Source: Ptychodera flava (taxonomy: Eukaryota > Hemichordata > Enteropneusta > Ptychoderidae). Taken from it: 64,000 bases of DNA. Both the position numbers and the translations under genes were made by a program. The notes beneath the pieces were generated by a model. The model was given only the letters and a program-made list of their open reading frames with translations, was not told the origin of the DNA and did no database searches. Location: NCBI RefSeq assembly GCF_041260155.1, contig NC_091943.1, forward strand, positions 18,333,283 through 18,397,282, in the 5' to 3' direction. Shown here one piece after another: positions 31,301 through 45,700 of the stretch (its first letter is position 1; every line of letters begins with the position of its first letter).

Positions 31301-34300
31301 AGTCAGTAAATTGAAGTAAAGTGAAAGTACCGTGACAAATTGCCAACTTTGACAACTCAAAAACGGAAGTTTTATTAGCTTTTATCCCACAAGGTGAATT
31401 TTAAAGGTACCTGCATGCATAAGAAGTATGCATGGTATGTAACTATTGACAAAAGTGAGATGATTCGCGTCAGAAAGAGAAATCAGGAATCAATAATACA
31501 GGACGAGCTGTTTTTGACTTTTTAGTTCACATATATATCATATGGATGTATCAGTGTGAAGACAAATGATTACAAGCACAGTACAAAGTGAAAGACATGT
31601 AGGTTGTCTACCTTTACAATTAGTGGTCTTGCAAAAAAAATCCTTACAATGTAAATTTGTGTATAGTACAAAGCAATGGCATTGACAATGTATTGAAATA
31701 TGCTGAAGTTTGGTGAAGCCGCTGTTTTTAGCTTAGATACGCAAAAAGGGTATAGTTAAATACAATTGATAGATAATCATGTTAAGATCTTAACAACTAT
31801 CGCATTTTCATTGTTTTTCCATGTCCTATGACGATGAGAGCGTCCAAGCTTACAGATTGAATACTGAGAACATTGACCCTGTATCTCATTTACCAAAGTT
31901 ACAATCGTATAGAGTTGTTCAGCGATAAAGATTGTGAATTATTTACCAACACGAAACAAAATCAAACTGACAAACAAAACAGCAACTTCGTGCGTTTTCT
32001 GCCACTGACGTGAATTTATTCAGTCTGTTTATTCAGTTAAGTGAAGGCAAGTGACGAATTGCCAACTTTCACAACTCAAAAACGGACGTTTTCAAAGCTT
32101 TTACGTCACATGGTGGATCTTACAAGGTATCTGCCCGCATATTAGAAAGTAAAGAAGTATGCATTGTAAGTAACAAAGAAGAAACAATAAGATGACGCGC
32201 ATCGGAAAGACAAATCAATAATACGGACGAGCTGTTTTTGACTTTTTTAGGTCACTGATATATCCAACGTACGTATCAAAGTGAAGAAACGAAAGTGATT
32301 ACATGCACAGTACAAAGTGAAAGATATGTAGCTTGTCTACCTTTACAAATTAGTGGTTCTTGCGAAAACACAATCCTTACAATGTAAACTTACATATAGT
32401 ACAAAGTGATGGCATTGACATTATATTGCCATGTACTGAAGTTTTATGGCGCCATTTTTCAGAATAAAATAAGCAACAACGGTGTAGTTAGAATAAAATT
32501 GATAGATTATCATGTTAAGCTCTTAACAGCCATCGCATTTTCCAGTGTGTTTCCGTGTCCTATGATGCGGAGAGTCTTGAAGTGTACAGATGGAATAATC
32601 AAAACATTGACCCTCTATCTCATTTACCTAAGTTACAAACGTATAGAGTTGTTCAGCGGATCCTCTATCTCATTTACCTAAGTTACAATCGTATAGAGTT
32701 GTTCAGCGGTAAAGATTGTGAATTTTTCATCAAAACAACAGAAAACTAAATCAAATAGACAAAAAAACCACTGCAACTTAGTGCGTTTTCTGCCGCTGAC
32801 AGTAGTGAATCAGTTTATTTAGTTGAGTGAAGGCACCGTGATGGATTGCCAACTTTCACAACTAAAAAACGGATGTTTTAATGGCTTATAATTATACGTC
32901 ACATGGTGGATCTTACAGGGTATCTGCCCAGATATTAGAAAGTATAGAAGTATGCATGGTAAGTAACAAACAAGTAAAATAGGATGGCATGCATCGGAAA
33001 GACAAATCAAAAATCAATAATCAGGAAGAGCTGTTTTTGACTTTTTTAGTTCACTGATATATCCAACGTATGTATCAAAGTAAAGGCAAGAAAGTGATTA
33101 CGTGCACAGTACATAGTGAAAGACATGTAGGTTAATATTACTTGCGAAAACACAATCCTGACAATGTAAACTTGCATAAAGTACAAAGTGATGGCATTGA
33201 CATTATATTGCCATGTGCTGAAGTTTGATGCAGCGATTTTTCAGCATAAAAAACTCAACACAGTTGATTGATTATCATGTTAAACTCTTAACAACCCTCG
33301 CATTTTTCAGTGTGTTTCCGTGTCTAATGACGATGAGAGTATTCAAGTGTACAGATGGAATTATAAGAACATTGACCTTTTATCTCATTTACCTAAGTTA
33401 CAATCGTATAGAGTTGTTCAACGATAAAGATTGTGTGGTATCTATCAAAACAAGAGACAACTAAATAAAGTCGACAAACAAAACCACTAATCCGTGCGTT
33501 TTTTGCCGCTGACATGAGTTGTGTGAGTCTGTATAATGAGTAGAGTGAAGGTACTGGGACATATGCCAACTTTGACAACTCGAAAACGGAAGTTTTATGA
33601 GCTTTTACTCGACAGGGTAAATCTTACAAGGTATCTGTATGCATATTTAAAAGTAGAGAAATATTCATGGTACGTAAGTAAATAAAAATAATGAGACATG
33701 ACACGTGTTGGAAAGAGAAATCAGAAATCAATAATACAGGACGAGATGTTTTTGACTTTTTAGTTCACTGATATATCATATGTATGTATCAAAGTGAAGG
33801 CACGAAAGTGATTAGACGCACAGTACAAAGTGAAAGACATGTAGGTTGTCTACCTCTACCAATTAGTGGTTCTTGCAAAAACACAATCCTTACAATAGTA
33901 CAAAGCAATGGCATTGACATTGTCTTGTCATGAGCTGAAGTTTTGTGCAGCGGTTTGTAGCATAAAATATGCAACAAGGGTATAGTTAAAATTCAATTTA
34001 AATGTTAAACTCTCAACAACTTTCGCATTTTCAGCGTTTTCCGTGTCCTATGACAATGAGAGTATTCAAGCAAAAGATGGTATGATCAGAACATTGACGC
34101 TCTAACTCATTTACCTAAGTTAAAATCGTATAGAGTTATTCAGCAATAAAGATTGTGTATTATTTACCAAAACAAAAGAAGCAAAATCAAATCGACAAAC
34201 AAAAAAACAACTTAGTGCGTTTTTGCCGCTGACATGAGTTTAGGTAGTTCAGTAGGTTAAAGTAAATTGAAGGCACCGTGACATATTACTAAAGTTGACA

Positions 34301-37300
34301 ATTTAAGAAAGGAAGATTTTGAAACTTTTTATTCTAAATATTGAATCTTACAAAGTACATACAGGCATATAGCAAATAAATAAATATGCATGGTAAGTAA
34401 TAAACAAGGACAAAAATGAGACAACACATGTCAACAATCAAGAGTAAATGATACAGGACGAGCTGTCTTTGACTTTTTCGTTCATTGATATATTCAACAT
34501 ATGTATCAGAGTGAAGGCATGAAAGTGATTACACGCACGGTACAAATGAAAGACATTTAAGTTTTCTAGCTTTACAAACTTGGGGTTCTTGCAAAAACAC
34601 AATCCTTACAATGTAAACTTGTATATAGTACAAAGTGATGGCATTGACATTTTGGTTTCACTGCTCACGGTTCAGTGATTGCGATATTACTGACACAAGA
34701 AGTATTATTTCGAAATGTAAAAGCCATGGCCCAGTTTTTGCGACAGAATATTTCCAATTAAAGGATTTTATAGAAAAAAGTTTGTTTTTTTTTCTGCTCG
34801 AACACCTTAGAATCCCACACGCTCGAACGCCAAATAAATAATTTACTAAATGTCTACCTTAGTGCTTGGTGCTTCTTGCAAAATACATCTAACAATGTCA
34901 ACCTGTACATACTACAAAGCGATGATGTTGATATTTGTATTGTCATGTACTGAGACCTAGAAAAAATGTGTTTCCGCTTAACCCAACCTACCCTTACTGA
35001 CACCCCAAACAAGAAACTTTCTTCGCCCCTCGAAAGCAATTAATGTGATTTTACGGATTAAACTTATAGCATTTCACGTTGAAAATTATTACATAATACT
35101 TAAGTTAGCCAAATAACCTTTACAGAGGAATGAGTTTTTTTCCCGTAAAAGCCAATGCAAGTCAGCATATTTCATGGGTTAGGTGTATTGCTTCCACTAA
35201 TGTGATGACCATGTAGCAAAGTAACTGATAGCATTTCACGTTGAAAATTATTACATAATATTTTAAGTTAGCCAAACAACCCTTACAGAGGAATGATGCA
35301 AGTCAGCATATTTCATGTGTTAGGTGTGTTGCTTTCACTAATGTGTGACCATGTAGCAAATGAACAAAAGTAGATTATGCTGTTCAAAAAGTGGGCTTTA
35401 TTTGTCATAGCTTTATGACTGTCAGATTATTTCCTCAAGAAGGGAGTTTTCGTTGCAAACGCACAAGACAATGCCATCAGGCACATCGGGACTTTTTAGA
35501 AGCCACAGGGATATCATAAGTACCACAGGCGACCCACACACTATTATATGCTTATTATTGAGTTTTTCTGGCTGTTTTCTCTATCAGTTCCTCTCCTTTT
35601 CTACGTACAGTCCCTCTATGGGTATAGGGACTGTGTCTTCATGCTCTGACTGATCAGAGTAATTGAAATAAATGGTTATATAACCTAACCAAGCCTCTTG
35701 ACTCTTTATTCATTCAACAACACATTACAAGGACGCTTATCTCTCATATACACATCTTGTAATTAATTAGTCAACACAACTAATTATGCTAATCCGTGGA
35801 CTTATCAAGGGTTTGTCAACATTGGAAAAAATAGAGATTTAATGAAAAAGGAGAAGGTATGAAGATCTTGGGAAATGTGTCCCGAGGACGTCCGTAAATC
35901 TAGTGGACGCTTATATATTCATGATATGCCCAAACAAACACTGCTCATCATTCAAAAATAAACGGGAAGTTGGATCGAAAGGAACGCTGAAAACGAGGAT
36001 GCTTTTCATTGCCAAGCGCCAAATTCAAACATAACCAAGCAGACATGGCCCTGCTCCATGTAACAAATGCCACCAAGAAAGTATCGACCGACCAAGCAGA
36101 AAAAGATCTCCTCACTTTGCCAGGTAAACACATCATGACACATCATGGTTGTGACTTGATGTCACTTTGTATCATCAGTCAGAGTGTGTATGGTCCCTCA
36201 CTTTGCTAGGTAAACACATCATGGTGTGTGACCTGATGTCACTTTGTATCATCAATCAGAGTGTGTATGGTCCCTCACTTTGCTAGGTAAACACATCATA
36301 TTGTGTGACTTGATGTCACTTTGTATCATCAGTCAGAGTGTGTATGGTCCCTCACTTTGCTAGGTAAACACATCATGGTGTGTGACCTGATGTCACTTTG
36401 TATCATCAATCAGAGTGTGTATGGTCCCTCACTTTGCTAGGTAAACACATCATATTGTGTGACTTGATGTCACTTTGTATCATCAGTCAGAGTGTGTATG
36501 GTCCCTCACTTTGCTAGGTAAACACATCATATTGTGTGACTTGATGTCACTTTGTATCATCAGTCAGAGTGTGTATGGTCCCTCACTTTGCTAGGTAAAC
36601 ACATCATGGTGTGTGACCTGATGTCACTTTGTATCATCAATCAGAGTGTGTATGGTCCCTCACTTTGCTAGGTAAACACATCATATTGTGTGACTTGATG
36701 TCACTTTGTATCATCAGTCAGAGTGTGTATGGTCCCTCACTTTGCCAGGTAAACACAACATGGTGTGTGACCTGATGTCACTTTGTATCATCAATCGGAA
36801 TGTGTATGGTCCCTCACTTTGCCAGGTAAACACATCATGGTGTGTGATTTGATGTCACTTTGTATCATCAATCAGAGTGTGTATGGTCCCTCACTTTGCT
36901 CTGCTTTACGGACGTCCTCATGCCATGAACTGCACGCAAGGCACTGGCAGAGTTTGCACTGGTTGCGACCATTTAAACATTTGCAATATGAGTAGCTGGA
37001 TCTCCTCGGCCATCGAAATACATTGGGTGCAGTCAATTTTGAATAAATGGTCATGAATGGCTGCAATCTGGTAATGTCTGGACACATTTCAGGAGAACTT
37101 CCTACCTTCCCGTTTTAGTAACCTTTCCTATTTTGCGATGTTGACCAACCATTAAAATCCCTGATTAGCATAATTAGTTGTGTTGACTAATTAATTACAA
37201 GATGTGTGTATATGAGATTAACGTCCTTGTAATGGGGTGTAAAATAAATAAAGAGTCAAGAGGCTAGGTTAGGCTATATTGTCATTTATTTTATTGACTT

Positions 37301-40300
37301 TGATCAGTCAGAGCATGAAGAAAAGGATAGGAACTGATAGAGAAAACTGAGAAAAACTCAATAATAAGCTTATTAGTAGTGCATGGCAGCCTGTGTATGT
37401 ACTAAATTAGTTTAAAAAAATTCTTTGCATTGTTCAGTACACAAACAAAGCAAAGATCAAACATGCTTCATTTTACATGGTCGATTTCTTTTATATAACT
37501 AGGCAACACAAGCCAACTTTCTATAATAATGAAAACAGTATTCACCCAAAAATTGAATAACTCAACAGTCTCTGAATACAGTGTCAGGAAGTATTTCAAT
37601 GATATTTACAGTCATGTAGGCCAAACTTTTGTTTAACTCATGCGATTGTAGAGCTCTCTGATTTGCTTCCATATGGGAACTTGGTAGTTGACAGTATGCA
37701 TAAATGGTATAACCCTACTTTCAAGATGACAGAAGTGCAGTGCATTAAAGGTAATGCTTGTAGAATCCAAGCATGCATCAGCTAGATGAAACAACACATG
37801 CAAACATCAATTTTACATTGTATTTGTGTGGGAATAAGGCTTGTCTAACTAGAGAGGCTTGGTACAATTACTACTATGCATGTTGATAGAATGTTTTGCT
37901 TCAAGAGACTTGGTATTCAACACCTGGAATGCTTTTGTACCTGTCCCTCCCTTTGCTTGATATATGCTGTGTGATGACCTGATGTTAATTATAAGCACCA
38001 ATCTGAATGTGTGCTCTAATTTTGCCAGATAAACATGTTATTATGTAACTGGGTTTCACTTTGTGATGACAACAGGATTGTGAGTAAGCTCCCTAACTTT
38101 GCCAGGTAAACACATCCTGGTATATGACCTGATTTCACTTTGTATCATCAGTCAGAGTGTGTGTGGTCCCTCACTTTGCTAGGTAAACACATCATGGTGT
38201 GTGACCTGATGTCACTTTGTATCATCAGTCAGAGTGTGTATGGCCCCTCACTTTGCTAGGTAAACACATCATGGTTGTGACTTGATGTCACTTTGTATCG
38301 TCAATTAGAATGTGTATGGTCCCTCACTTTGCCAGTTAAACACATCATGGTGTGTGACTTAAAGGGATATAGTCGTCGGAACTGTGCCTGTGCGAGTTTC
38401 TTGTTTACAAACAATGTATTTCGTGTACCATATCAAGATGCACCTCATCATCATAGCTGCAACATTTAAATTGTACGATGATAGATTATGACAGACATGT
38501 TTTAACTGTCATCAATCACCATTGTGCCTTGGATACATTGTTGCCATGGGTCGTATGGGTCCCATACGACCTTTGAGCGCAGTTCCGACGACTATATCCC
38601 TTTAATGTCACTTTGTATCATCAGTCAGAGTGTGTATGGTCCCTCACTTTGCCAGGTAAACACATCATGGTGTGAGACCTGATGTCACTTTGTATCATCA
38701 ATCAGAGTGTGAATGGTCCCTCACTTTGCCAGGTAAACACATCATGGTGTGTGATTTGATGTCACTTTGTATCGTCAATCATAATGTGTATGATCCCTCA
38801 CTTTGCGTGGTAAACACATCATGGTGTGTGACCTGATGTCACTTTGTATCATCAATCAGAGTGTGTATGTCCCCTCACTTTGCTAGGTAAACACATCACG
38901 GTGTATGACCTGATTTCACTTTGTATCATCAATTAGAGTGTAATAGAATCCCACACCCCAATGGGTTTAGATGTAATGTCTCACACGAGTTGGGGAATTC
39001 TGTCTCACACGAGCCGAATGCGTGTGTGAGACAGAATTCCCCAACGAGTGTGATACATTCCATCCCAACCCATTGCGGTGTGGGACTATTTTTCTAACGT
39101 CCCTCCAGTATCTTTAGAAAATTGCATTTTATTGTGGTAGGTTTATGCTATAAAAAACCAGCACTCGATTGCTCTTGTTTCATTTGTATCATTCCGCACA
39201 GGAAATGAAGTTCCTTTCATTGATGCGCATATCAAACACGTTCACATGTATATTACCGATATGGCAATTTTGTTTTGTTGGTCAGCCACAAAATTCTCCA
39301 GGTCATCTGAGGAAAATATTGTGAAACAGCTCTGGTGGCCATCTGTTGATGACATTACATGGACGCTGTCGTCTGCTACAGCCTCGTGTGCAGATGGCTC
39401 GCTCATTGAAGTCTTTCATTAACTGTATCGCTGTCAAGTCAGTTTTTCTCCAGAAAATCAGACGACGAGCGTAAACAGCAGATAGGTTTGTAATGACCTG
39501 AATTCTCCCGTTACAACATAAAAGCGGTCATCCTCCGTGCATTTGTTGCCGACGCTGACCGTACTCCAATCTAGAACAACCTGTTCACTCTGCAGTTCAG
39601 TCGTCTGTCTGCTATAGTGCCAGTTGTACATTACGTGATGTTCTATTTGTCAAATAATTTGTACAGAGAACTAAGCGCTGAGCAGAATTGACCAATCAAC
39701 ATACGTGTCACATACGAGGTGTTCGTTCGCGCAACAGTACAGAGTCTGAAAACAAATTGATCTCACACTGGTGTTCTCACACTCCCAGCACACTGGGGAC
39801 GTGAGAATGTATGGTCCCTCACTTTGCCAGGTGAACACATCATATTGTGTGACTTGAAGTCACTTTGTATCATCAGTCAGAGTGTGTATGGTCCCTCACT
39901 TTGCTAGGTAAACACATCATGATGTGTGATTTGATGTCACTTTGTATCATCAATCAGAGTGTGTATGGTCCCTCACTTTGCTAGGTAAACACATCATAAT
40001 GTGTGACCTGATGTCACTTTGTATCATCAGTCAGAGTGTGTGTGGTCCCTCACTTTGCCAGGTAAACACATCATGGTGTGTGATTTGATGTCACTTTGTA
40101 TCGTCAATCGGAGTGTGTATGGTCCCTCACTTTGCTAGGTAAACACATCATGGTGTGTGACCTGATGTCACTTTGTATCATCAGTCAGAGTGTGTATGGT
40201 CCGTCACTTTGCTAGGTAAACACATCATGGGGTGTGATTTGATGTCACTTTGTATCGTCAATCAGAGTGTGTATGGTCCCTCACTTTGCTAGGTAAACAC

Positions 40301-42643
40301 ATCATGGGGTGTGACTTGATGTCACTTTGTATCGTCAATCAGAGTGTGTATGGTCTCTCACTTTGCAAGTTAAACACATCATGGTGTGTGACTTTATGTC
40401 ACTTTGTATCATCAATCAGAGTGTGTATGGTCCGTCACTTTGCTAGGTAAACACATCATGATGTACGACCTGATTTCACTTTGTATCATCAATCAGGGTG
40501 TGTATCGTCCCTCACTTTGCCAGGTAAACACATCATGGTGTGTGACTTTATGTCACTTTGTATCATCAATCAGAATGTGCATTGTCCGTCACTCTGCCAT
40601 TAGAAACAACTTTGTGTGTGACTTTATGTCACTTTGTATCGTCGATCAGAATGTGTATTGTCCCTCACTTTGCCAGTTAAACACATCATGGTGTGTGACT
40701 TGATGTCACTTTGTATCATCAATATACAATAGAATAGACAGGTTCAAAAACAATTCTGCGAAAATTGAAACCAACAGAAATGTACTAAAAGTCTATACAA
40801 TACAGAATGTTAAACTACATGACAGATGTCAGCCTATTATGTTACTACAAAGGTCGATATCAGGAAAGTAACAAACAAAATCATTTTAAGTATTCATGCA
40901 TCAATCGATCAGAGAATAACATTTTGATCAACTTACTACAAGGAGTTCTGAAAGGGGCATAAGTAAGTAGAATTTAGATATCAAGGGGCAATGTCTGCAT
41001 AACTTCGTTGCATCAACGTCGTAAGGTTTAAAACACTCAGAGGGTATCATACTGAGAGGTATTGTTAGAGCTGTAAGTTTTAAAATTTTGAAGTAAGTAA
41101 ATACAGATTTATTTGTGATTTCTGTGACAAATTCCAATGGACAATATGATATTAAACTGGTCCAAAATCATTTCCATTCAAGGTTATACATTACCAGACA
41201 TTTGTGATTTACAAATATAAGTAGGACCATCTTAAACAAGCGTATTCAAGGCACTTTTGTATTTCATAGAATTGTAACGTTTTGATGAGTAGAATCTTGT
41301 GTTTCATTTGATGGTGGAAGTATGCATGGCTAGAAATTTAAAACAGGTTGGGACTAAGAACGATGCCCACATCCTTTACATCCTCTATTGGAGTAAGGTT
41401 AATTCAGACAACATATGTCAAGGTTTAAATCTTTGTACATATTTTTTCATCAAGCTATTTTCCCTTCATAACGATTTCAATTCATGGTGTGAATGGCACC
41501 AATAAAATTTAGGCACTTACCCTGGCTCTTTATTTGCATATTACTTAAACTTTCATGATAAGTGACATTTGTCCAAATTTGCAGTGCTAAATTAGAAGAA
41601 ACCTATTGCAGATACTGATCTAACAATGATCTGATTATAGCATGACACTATTAACATTATCGGTTGAAATGCTTGCTAAATTATATACTAAAAAGTGGTG
41701 TTATCATTGGCGTTGTAAATCCATTGACTGCATCACATAAACTGCCTAGATATACTAATTTTGCCAATGCAACTGTCTTTATAGACATTTTAGAATGTCT
41801 TGTCGAAATAAATCAATCTAAGTACAGCGAATATTTATATTTAGCAATACTGATGCACAATTACACGTAACATTGCAATCACAGTGCGTATTCAGTTCGC
41901 ATCGTGGGTGGTCCTTCCTCACTTTGACACATAAACCTGTGAGTGTGTAAAATGATGTCACTATGTACTGTATACGTGAGTGTGTGTAAGATGTTTCACT
42001 TTGATACGTAAACCTGCCTCTACATCACTTTGTACGTACAAAGTGGGAACCTTAAAAAAGCCGTTTTCAAGGAAAAGAAGTAGCCCACGTTGTTCAGCAA
42101 CCTCTTTTATGTCAGATTCTGCAATTTTTATTTAGAAATAACCATTCCTTACCCATTGTTTCACTTTGTACTTTTGGATTTTCACTTTGTACCATATGAA
42201 CAAGCGTGTCACACTTTGACACATAGACTTGCTGTGGTGTGTGTGTGTGTGCGTGTGCGTAAAGGCAGAGCGTTAGAGATAATACGAAGTAATTATAATT
42301 ATAATCATAATTATAAGAAGGAATTATATATGTTACTTAAAGGGAAGGTGTCGTCGGAACTCTGATCAAAGGCTGCCGTTACACCTACGACCGATGTAAA
42401 CACTGTGTAGGGTACGTTGGCGAATGATGAAAGTTAAAACATGCTTGTTAACATTTATCCTAAAATTTAAATTTCCCAGCTATGTTGGAGTGATGCATCT
42501 AGATATCATGCATGAAATACATTGTTAGTAAACAAGAAACTCGTACACGCGCAGTTCCGACGACATCCTCCCATTTTTAAGTTTCATGCATCCTGCAATC
42601 TTCAGTCAGACAAACCGAGACAGAACTTCTGTTATATATATAT

Positions 42644-42723
<80 letters not shown>

Positions 42724-45700
42724 GCCAGGTGTTACTTGCATTGAATAAATTTATGGTTAGAATTTCTTTTATTCATTTGTTTAAGCATGCATTTTCATAG
42801 TTTCAGTCATATGAAAACTCTATACATTACACTCAATGGGAACTGTCATAAACGCCCTCTTGTGTCAGACATGTAAGGGAAAGTCCCCGAGTTTGACCTT
42901 TGACACGGCAACTCACATGGACTTGATCTATCTTTGACATAGGTAAGCGCTCTCTCTTTAAACATTTATTTATCAGCTTATAACCTAGCCATCCGTCATC
43001 AAAACATGCATCAAAGTGTTACTTGAGATCTAGAGTCAACTTTTATTGTGTTTATCGACAAGATTTATTAGGATTGAGTAGTTATTTTTGAAGTTTAAAA
43101 CTTGTTGGACCTTTGACACGGCAACTCACATGGACTTGATCTATCTTTGACATAGGGAAATAAAGACACCGTGGCCGCTTCGGCGGTTGAGCGCACCAAA
43201 CGAATTCTCTCGGCGTGTGTGTGTCTGTGTCCGCTCTTCCCGCGGGAGGCGTGAGGGCCCTAGTTTACGCCCGCCCCACACGGATGCCCGACCTAAGCGC
43301 CACATTGGTGACCCCGACGTGATTGGTGCTGCCGTACGGTGTCTGATATAGAGACTGAGGACCGGAGGACAGTTTGCCTTTAGAAATCGTTCAGCAGGGC
43401 AGTATCCGGCGAACATTTGATGGGAGTGCGAGTGTGTTTGTCGTCGATTAGGAGTGTGTTTTGCCAAGCAACACAGCGACCAAACCATAGGGAGGACTAT
43501 GAGTATTGCCACTGGTGTCTACGCGAGACGGACATTTGCATCGATCAGCTGATCGCGTGTAGTGTACAGCCAGTGAATAGAGACAGTAAGCGCCAGTGAT
43601 TTGTTTATGTACAGCCATTGAACATTACATACCAGTGCACTGTTTGAAAGCCAGGCATTGTGAAATAATTTTTGTAAAGCGGTGACAGCTTCATACTTTC
43701 GAATTTTAGTTTTTCTTGCAAATTTTGAACAGTTTGAAGGACAAGAGTAATGTTACTATTTTTAGAATAAGAACTGCCCAGCGTCTTTTCAGTATTGACA
43801 TTTTGGTGGTGCACAGTGCTTATTTTAATATATTTACAGTGCACAACAGTGAAGTTTACAAGACGACTGTGGACTTGAAGAAACAAGCCATTTTTGTATG
43901 ACACAGTTTGAAATACTGGTTTTACTTAGCATACTGTGAGAATATTTAGCAACAGACAAGGTGTACAAAGTGTTGCTTAATTGGGTCAGTGATCACATTT
44001 CAGGGAGAGTACAGTTACATCTTAGCAACACTGTGCTGTAACATAGTATTCATATCAAAGGGGTATTCAGTGTGATGTTCTATTTATTGAACATACACAG
44101 TGTGTGATACCGATGTATAAGTTTTTTCGTGTACTCACAGGTATTATTTTACAGAGTACAGTACAAGTTTGCCTCTGTGTATTTGGGGACGTTGTACAGC
44201 GTTTGCTACTAGTATTTTAGTAATATTAGTATTACTGTGTAGAAAAGTTTTGTTTTTTTCTTTTTCTTGCACACTGTAAGGTATTATATCCTACTATATT
44301 GTGTATCTATCTTTGTATCAGTTTTGCATCATGGCACACAGTCTAATGCCCGGTAGTGGGGTGAACCCATCACTTCAAAATTGTGTAGAAGATGGGGTGC
44401 CTATGCAAACCACTAAGTCAGATCACCAGGTGTCCACCCCAGCGATGAATCCTAATGTACGTCATCCGCCTACGGGCAAAACAAATTATAGTTTGACACC
44501 AGCAACTGGTAGATCACATGCTGCACATCAACCACAAAACAAAATGTTACATTATGATCATAGTTTATGTACTGTGTTGAACGAGCAGGGACAACCACTT
44601 GCTTCTACTCCCAACACAGCTAACACACAACAAGCAACCCGCAGGGTTTCCAGTCAGCAAACAACAGTCTTACATCAACACAACCAACAGGTACACCCTG
44701 TGAGCAGTGATGGTGGCAGTCTGTTGAATAGCCCAGCTGTTGTTCCTAACCCAGCACCACAAGCAGTGCAGACTGCTGCGGGTACCACCTCAGGCAACAA
44801 CATGATGCAATCACATCAAACCACAGGAAATCAGTACACACCAGTACAAAGCCAACCAGGTGTATCAGCTAGCCCACATACAGGTGTAAACAGTACCCTG
44901 CATCGTGCAGTCCCACAGCAACACGCAGGTAATGCCCCGTCTAACTACAACAGACCACCAGTCAGTGGGCAACCGATGTACAATACCTCATCCATACCTG
45001 CTGGCACCCAGTTTAACCCGTATACATTGTCAAGTGGACCAGCGGTCAGTGAGCAGCAGATGTGTAATAACTCCGCCATGCCTGTTAGCGCACCGTTTGG
45101 CCAGTATGCATTTCCAACTGGACAGACCCCTGTGGTACAAGGGTATCCAACTCCCACAATGCAACCTGGGCAGGGTATGGCAAACCAGGCAAACCAGTCT
45201 GCACAACAATGGCAGCCCACTACACCTATATCCAACCAGCAGTTTAATATGGTGTCCAGCCACCAGCTGCGAAATGTACCCATATTCAGTGGAATTCAGG
45301 ATGGTAAGCTTCTGATTGAAGACTGGATACGTGATATGCAGTACTTGCTACAAGCAGGCGGGACACCATTGAGTTTGCAGTTTCCAACAATTGTCAGGCA
45401 TTTGAGTGGTGAAGCAAGGAAATTGGTGTTAAATTTGCCTGTTCATGAGCAGTTACCTGACAGGGCATTTGAAGAGCTGAGAGCCGAGTATGGTGATTTT
45501 CAGATGTCTCTTGATCCAATGGCTTCATTCTACGAGCGCTATCAGAGACAAAATGAACCAGCCCGTTCATATGCAATTGCCCTTGAGGACATTCTGCGCA
45601 CCATAGAAGAACAACAAAATGGTGGAATACCTTTCCAGGACAGGGACTATAAGCTGACTCAGCAGTTCATGAGAGGATTACAGGATAGTGCAGTTTACCA

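Larger units (their letters stand above)
37935..40722 (+). repeat. 77-bp satellite array 2 with two insertions
   Basis: Same unit as array 1. The first units (37935-38100) are strongly diverged; inner units are closer to the consensus. The array is interrupted by a MITE at 38363-38601 and by a larger element at 38943-39807. It reads through as short open frames only because the unit lacks stops in some frames. Confidence 0.9.

Noticed and set aside
40250..40703. Open frames reading VCDLMSLCIINQSVY
   Set aside because: Read-through of the 77-bp satellite unit; units with insertions break it and there is no start or domain evidence.
36109..40722. CRISPR-like regular repeats
   Set aside because: The repeats are head-to-tail without unique spacers in a eukaryotic intron; this is a satellite.
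43141..43512. 123-residue minus-strand frame over the LTR end and leader
   Set aside because: It is GC-rich LTR sequence read backwards and overlaps the primer site.
44301..44330. Gag start at 44301
   Set aside because: That codon is GTG; the first ATG with good context is 44331.
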